This document shows positions 5,837 to 9,570 of a stretch of DNA of 9,570 nt, piece after piece. This stretch comes from Gammaproteobacteria bacterium. Its GTDB lineage: Bacteria; Pseudomonadota; Gammaproteobacteria; SZUA-229. Position numbers and translations under genes: made by a program. The notes below the pieces were generated by a model. The model was given only the letters and a program-made list of their open reading frames with translations, was not told the origin of the DNA and made no database searches. Within the stretch, counting starts at the first letter, position 1; each line of letters opens with the position of its first letter. The stretch covers positions 340 to 9,909 of the forward strand of contig JALTRC010000408.1 in the NCBI GenBank assembly GCA_026998145.1, in the 5' to 3' direction.

Positions 5837-6607
5837 TTAACGAACAACTCCACGCTCACTGGTTTGAATAAATTCAACAAAGGCTTTCACTTCATCATAA
5901 TCAGCCGCAATAGATAGAACCTCATCCAGTACATCTGCACGGGGCTTATGGGAGCGAATCAGTAATTTATAGGCATTTACAATTGCACGTATTGCCTCAT
6001 CGGAAAAACCATGCCTTTTCAGCCCGACCTTGTTAATGCCATGGGCCTGCGCATAATTACCTGCAACGGTGACATAGGGAGGAATATCGCGATTAATGGC
6101 TGACCCCATACTGCTAAAGCTATGGGTGCCGATTCGACTAAACTGATGCACCAGACTAAAGCCGCCCAGGATGGCATAGTCATCAACCTGAACATGGCCG
6201 GCAAGAGAAGCTGAATTTGCCAGTATGACATGATTACCTATCTGGCAGTCATGGGCCACATGAACATAGGCCATTAATAAATTATCATTACCAATACGGG
6301 TAATCCCGCCGCCGTCTTTTGTTCCCCGGTGCAGGGTAACATTTTCACGAATGGTATTGCGATCCCCAATAATCAGCTGAGTGATTTCACCGGAAAATTT
6401 CAGATCCTGGGGCTGTTCTCCCACTGATGCAAACTGAAAAATTTTATTCTCACAACCAATGACGGTGGGGCCGTTAATGACCACATGAGGCCCGATCCAG
6501 CAATCCCGCCCTATTTCGACATCTGCACCAATAATACTATAGGCACCGATTTCAACATTATCGGCAATGCGTGCAGATGGATCGATAATAGCGGTTTCAT
6601 GAATCAT
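5837..6607 (-). CDS. lpxA: Acyl-ACP:UDP-GlcNAc (or UDP-GlcNAc3N) O/N-acyltransferase
   Basis: LpxA transfers a 3-hydroxyacyl chain from ACP to the 3-position of UDP-GlcNAc, the first step of lipid A synthesis. It is a cytoplasmic trimer of left-handed beta-helices. The 256 residues (E. coli 262) show the hexapeptide repeats, QFASVGEQPQDLK (58-70), IRENVTLHRGT (86-96) and HVAHDC (116-121), where His119 aligns with catalytic His125 of E. coli and His116 with His122. Met167 aligns with E. coli Gly173, the hydrocarbon-ruler residue; Met at this place sets C10 selectivity in Pseudomonas aeruginosa LpxA. With gnnAB nearby, the acceptor here is probably UDP-GlcNAc3N, giving an amide. The ATG lies 12 nt after the fabZ stop without a clear Shine-Dalgarno, consistent with coupling. 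Normally lpxB follows directly; here a GGDEF gene does. Confidence 0.96.
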   Translation of the reverse strand: MIHETAIIDPSARIADNVEIGAYSIIGADVEIGRDCWIGPHVVINGPTVIGCENKIFQFASVGEQPQDLKFSGEITQLIIGDRNTIRENVTLHRGTKDGGGITRIGNDNLLMAYVHVAHDCQIGNHVILANSASLAGHVQVDDYAILGGFSLVHQFSRIGTHSFSSMGSAINRDIPPYVTVAGNYAQAHGINKVGLKRHGFSDEAIRAIVNAYKLLIRSHKPRADVLDEVLSIAADYDEVKAFVEFIQTSERGVVR

Positions 6608-6619
6608 AAAAACAGATAA

Positions 6620-7066
6620 CTACTTAACTTTTGTGGCGGCACACATAATAGTAGCACTTGCTGCCAGTTTTTCATCCACCCGGGCTTCACATTCAAATTT
6701 CCATATATCCCGTTTACGGGTAATTAGTTTTGCATGCAGGGTCAAAACATCACCGGGCACAACCTGATGTTTAAAGCGCGCCTTATCAACCCCGGCAAAC
6801 AGATACAGCATACCTTCACTGGGCTGCTCATCCATGGTTCTAAAACCTAATAATCCGGTAGCCTGTGCCATGGCTTCAATAATCAGTACACCTGGCATCA
6901 CCGGATATTCTGGAAAGTGCCCCTGAAAGAAAGGCTCATTAACCGTGACATTTTTAACTGCTGTCAGCCATTCACCGACCTTATAATCCAGAACCTTATC
7001 TACCAGCAAAAAAGGATAACGATGCGCCAGGTATTTTTTGATTTCATTTACATTCATAGTATTCAA
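6620..7066 (-). CDS. fabZ: 3-hydroxyacyl-[ACP] dehydratase FabZ
   Basis: FabZ dehydrates 3-hydroxyacyl-ACP to trans-2-enoyl-ACP in fatty acid elongation, and so competes with LpxA and LpxD for 3-hydroxyacyl-ACP. The protein is a single hot-dog domain of 148 residues with HRYPFLLVDKV (15-25), GHFPEYPVMPG (49-59) holding catalytic His50, and IIEAMAQATG (62-71) with catalytic Glu64. RFKHQVVPGD lies further on, as in other FabZ proteins. The start is probably the TTG at 7066, since AGAGG lies 8 nt upstream; the ATG three codons later (7057) would be 17 nt from it. The gene follows lpxD by 29 nt and precedes lpxA by 12 nt, the standard gammaproteobacterial arrangement. Nothing unusual was seen in the sequence. 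Confidence 0.97.
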   Translation of the reverse strand: MNTMNVNEIKKYLAHRYPFLLVDKVLDYKVGEWLTAVKNVTVNEPFFQGHFPEYPVMPGVLIIEAMAQATGLLGFRTMDEQPSEGMLYLFAGVDKARFKHQVVPGDVLTLHAKLITRKRDIWKFECEARVDEKLAASATIMCAATKVK

Positions 7067-7095
7067 GGGTTAATCCTCTTAAGCATATCGCCGAA

Positions 7096-8127
7096 TTAGC
7101 AGGACGATGATGAATTATTAATTTGTTTTTCCAGTTGAATAAGGCGCCTGGCCAGTTCATCCAGCTGCCTGAAACGCGCTGTATTTCTACGCCATGTGCG
7201 CGTGTCATCAATCGGCGTATTCGATGAATAGGAACCGGGTTTGGTGAGCGATTTTGAAACTAGCGACATGGCGGTAATCATTACATTATCAACAATTTCA
7301 ATATGATCTTTAATACCGGTCATACCACCAATTAAACAGTTTTTACCAATTCTGGTACTGCCAGCCACACCAACCCCATTGGACATCACGGTGTGCGCAC
7401 CCACCTGTACATTGTGGGCAATCTGAATATGGTTATCCAGCTTCACTCCCTCTTCAATAATCGTGTCATTCACTGCGCCACGATCCACGGTTGAACAGGC
7501 GCCAATTTCAACATTATCGCCAATGACAACACCCCCTATCTGTGGGATTTTAAGCCACTGCCCCTGATCATGTTCAAAACCGAAACCATCGGCGCCAATC
7601 ACCGTTGAAGAATGGATAATACATTGCTTGCCTATACGACAATCATGGTAAACGCTGACATTGGCATGTAAGTGAGTTGCTTCACCAATAGATGAATCAT
7701 GGCCAATACTGCAACCGGCTTCGATAACAGCTCCTTTACCAATACTGACATTTTCATCTATAACCGTATGGGCGCCTATACTGCAATCAGCCCCAATACT
7801 GGCAGTCTCATGAACAACCGCTGTAGGGTGTATACCCGCAGGCGGTTTTTCCGGTGGATATAAAAGCTGAGCTATTCTGGCATAGGCGGCGCGAGGTTTA
7901 TTCACCAGAATAGCCGGCACCGGCGATTGTTCACTTAAGGCCTCAGGAATGATAACCGCTGATGCCTGAGTGCCCGCCAGATGACGGGCAAATTTTTCAC
8001 TGGAAACAAAGCTGATGGCACCCGCATCGGCAGATTCAATCGGCGCAACACGGTCAATACGCAATTGCCCGTCACCCATCAGCTTGCCATCAACAGCATC
8101 CGCCAGTTGTTGCAGTGTATAAGCCAT
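7096..8127 (-). CDS. lpxD: UDP-3-acyl-glucosamine N-acyltransferase
   Basis: LpxD adds the second 3-hydroxyacyl chain to the 2-amine of the UDP-sugar after LpxC deacetylation. From the ATG at 8127 the protein has 343 residues (E. coli 341): an N-terminal uridine-binding domain (about 1-98), a left-handed beta-helix of hexapeptide repeats (about 99-290), and a C-terminal helix. The motif NHIQIAHN (232-239) holds the catalytic His238, equivalent to E. coli His239. A GTG one codon upstream (8130) overlaps the skp TAG stop by one base and could also initiate; no clear Shine-Dalgarno is present, so coupling to skp is likely. The C-terminus ends in an unusual serine run and a terminal cysteine (NNSSSSC). 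In a GnnAB organism its substrate would be the 3-N-acylated sugar. Confidence 0.96.
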   Translation of the reverse strand: MAYTLQQLADAVDGKLMGDGQLRIDRVAPIESADAGAISFVSSEKFARHLAGTQASAVIIPEALSEQSPVPAILVNKPRAAYARIAQLLYPPEKPPAGIHPTAVVHETASIGADCSIGAHTVIDENVSIGKGAVIEAGCSIGHDSSIGEATHLHANVSVYHDCRIGKQCIIHSSTVIGADGFGFEHDQGQWLKIPQIGGVVIGDNVEIGACSTVDRGAVNDTIIEEGVKLDNHIQIAHNVQVGAHTVMSNGVGVAGSTRIGKNCLIGGMTGIKDHIEIVDNVMITAMSLVSKSLTKPGSYSSNTPIDDTRTWRRNTARFRQLDELARRLIQLEKQINNSSSSC

Positions 8128-8129
8128 CA

Positions 8130-8630
8130 CTATTTAATTTTTTTCAGCTCGGCCAGAATTTTATCTGTAATATCTAAAGATGGTTTGGCATACATAACAC
8201 CATCATTCAGAATAAGGTCATACTTGCCTTCAGTGGCAACTTTTTGCAACACTTTGGCAATAACGCCTTTAAACACAGACAATTCCTGTTGCTGAACCGT
8301 TTTAAGTTCCTGACTTAAGCGTGACTCTTTGGCGCGATATGCCTGAATTTTAGCCATCATATCTTCCTTGCTCTTTTTTAGCTTACTTTCAGTCATCATT
8401 AATTCATTGCGCTTGATTTCCTTTTCGAGCTTCTGAATATCATCAGCCATTTTATCCAGCTCATCTTTAGGACCGCTAAAACGTTTCTGTAATTTCTGAT
8501 TTATTGCCTCAACCTGAGGTGCCTGAGTTAAAAGTTTCTGCATACTGATAACGCCAACCTTTAAGTCAGCAGACCATGCGGGAAGAGAAACGGCTGTCAT
8601 TAATAAAACTGCTAATAATTTTTTCATCAT
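8130..8630 (-). CDS. skp: Periplasmic chaperone Skp/OmpH family
   Basis: Skp is a periplasmic trimeric chaperone that holds unfolded outer-membrane proteins on their way to the Bam complex. The 166-residue precursor has a signal peptide with MMKK, a hydrophobic core (5-17) and a likely cleavage site AWS|AD after residue 20. The mature protein begins DLKVGVISMQKLL, typical of the beta-strand body, and then has a long charged alpha-helical stretch rich in K, E, Q and M (about 45-120) that corresponds to the coiled-coil tentacles, before the closing strand YDLILNDGVMYA. Either ATG of the MM pair (8630 or 8627) could initiate; AGGA lies 6 or 9 nt upstream and overlaps the bamA stop. It is 8 nt from bamA, the standard bamA-skp-lpxD order. 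Confidence 0.94.
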   Translation of the reverse strand: MMKKLLAVLLMTAVSLPAWSADLKVGVISMQKLLTQAPQVEAINQKLQKRFSGPKDELDKMADDIQKLEKEIKRNELMMTESKLKKSKEDMMAKIQAYRAKESRLSQELKTVQQQELSVFKGVIAKVLQKVATEGKYDLILNDGVMYAKPSLDITDKILAELKKIK

Positions 8631-8638
8631 CTATTTTC

Positions 8639-9570
8639 CTAAAAGAATGAACCAATACTAAATTGAAATACCTGTATATCATCACCAGGCTGAGATTGCA
8701 GCGCTTTCGCCCAGCTAAATCGCAGCGGGCCAATAGGCGCTAACCAGACAAACGATACACCAACTGATGAGCGAAGTTCTGTTGCATCAAAACCGCCCAG
8801 ATCCTGTAGGTAAACATTACCCACATCATAAAACGCACTTAAACGAACAGACTTGGGCGACTTTTCATAAAACGGTATGGGGAAGATAACTTCTGCTCCT
8901 GCCACCGTGCGCAAATCACCACCACGAACATTATTGGTACCGATATGAATCAGATTACCATTGCTATCAAACAGGCTTTGATCAATGGGTCCCAGTCGAT
9001 TGGTATTAAAACCGCGCACTGTTCTCAAACCGCCCGCATAAAAACGCTGATAAAATGGCAGGCTGCTGGTTTTGCCATAACCATCGCCAAAGGCAATATC
9101 TGACTTCAGTAATAAGGTTAAATCATCTGTCATTGTGAAGTAAAATTTATTTCGGTAGGTCAGTTTGTAATACTCCACATCACTGCCGGGAGCCGTCATA
9201 TCCAGCAGCACAGACTGGGAACTACCCTTGTTGGCAAAAACCGTCCGATTACGGGTATCGTGGGTGTAACTGGCTACCAGAGTTGCCGAAGTCACATCCG
9301 CTCGTGTTGCCGTGGCACTGCCTGAAAACTCATCCACAAATGTATTCACATCAAAGTTGGCATTATTACCCTGAATAATTTCCGTATTATCCAGACCAAA
9401 ACCCAGACGAATACTGTCATACTCACTTAACGGCACCCCATAAGTTACACGGGCGGACATATTATTGGTGGAGAACTGACTAATCAGCTCCTGTGCCGCA
9501 TTACGCCTGCGGTAGGAAAAACTTAAGGTTCGACTGATACCATCCAGCGTGTAATAAGGGTCGGTAAAAG
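8639..9570 (-). CDS. bamA: Outer-membrane assembly factor BamA, C-terminal barrel part (cut by window edge)
   Basis: BamA is the Omp85-family core of the Bam complex that folds and inserts beta-barrel proteins in the outer membrane. Only the last 309 residues are in the window, and the frame stays open to the right edge (beginning with DPYYTLDGISR, typical of the early barrel). The five POTRA domains and signal peptide lie outside. The diagnostic L6-loop motif VRGF is present at 9008-9019 within YAGGLRTVRGF. The last strand reads IQVFQFSIGSFF, with the alternating aromatic pattern and terminal Phe of an outer-membrane beta-signal. FYDVGNVY and APIGPLRFSWA are also characteristic of BamA barrels. 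The skp gene follows after 8 nt, its ribosome-binding site overlapping the bamA TAG stop. No odd features were seen. Confidence 0.96.
   Translation of the reverse strand, partial: FTDPYYTLDGISRTLSFSYRRRNAAQELISQFSTNNMSARVTYGVPLSEYDSIRLGFGLDNTEIIQGNNANFDVNTFVDEFSGSATATRADVTSATLVASYTHDTRNRTVFANKGSSQSVLLDMTAPGSDVEYYKLTYRNKFYFTMTDDLTLLLKSDIAFGDGYGKTSSLPFYQRFYAGGLRTVRGFNTNRLGPIDQSLFDSNGNLIHIGTNNVRGGDLRTVAGAEVIFPIPFYEKSPKSVRLSAFYDVGNVYLQDLGGFDATELRSSVGVSFVWLAPIGPLRFSWAKALQSQPGDDIQVFQFSIGSFF

Overview
The window comes from a gammaproteobacterium of moderate GC content. The evidence is the conserved envelope-biogenesis order bamA-skp-lpxD-fabZ-lpxA on the minus strand and an rnhB start at the far left edge. 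The gene order and family motifs identify the class, but I cannot name the genus from sequence alone.

Layout, left to right: the N-terminal 70 codons of rnhB (minus, cut by the edge); a divergent three-gene set gnnA-gnnB-lpxB (plus), closely spaced; a short PilZ gene and a small acyl-carrier-like gene (plus), apparently with their own promoter at the end of lpxB; a convergent CHASE/GGDEF diguanylate cyclase gene (minus); a 146-nt gap with an imperfect inverted repeat; then lpxA, fabZ, lpxD, skp and the C-terminal part of bamA (all minus, gaps of 29 nt or less). No RNA genes, insertion sequences or CRISPR arrays were seen, and no gene-free stretch exceeds 300 nt.

How the genes work together: FabZ acts on the 3-hydroxyacyl-ACP pool that LpxA and LpxD draw on; LpxA, LpxD and LpxB perform the early acylation and disaccharide-forming steps of lipid A synthesis; Skp and BamA handle outer-membrane proteins. 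GnnA and GnnB are predicted to replace the 3-OH of UDP-GlcNAc by an amine. This would give a lipid A backbone of 2,3-diamino sugars with amide rather than ester primary acyl chains, as characterised in Acidithiobacillus ferrooxidans and Leptospira. LpxA carries Met at the acyl-ruler position (E. coli Gly173), which predicts a short (C10) 3-hydroxyacyl chain.

Three points stand out. First, gnnA-gnnB-lpxB lies in inverted orientation between lpxA and rnhB, both of which keep their ancestral order and strand, so a local inversion is likely. Second, the junction between lpxB and lpxA holds a cyclic-di-GMP pair (PilZ receptor and diguanylate cyclase). Third, the ACP-like protein between them appears to have lost the standard DSL phosphopantetheine signature.
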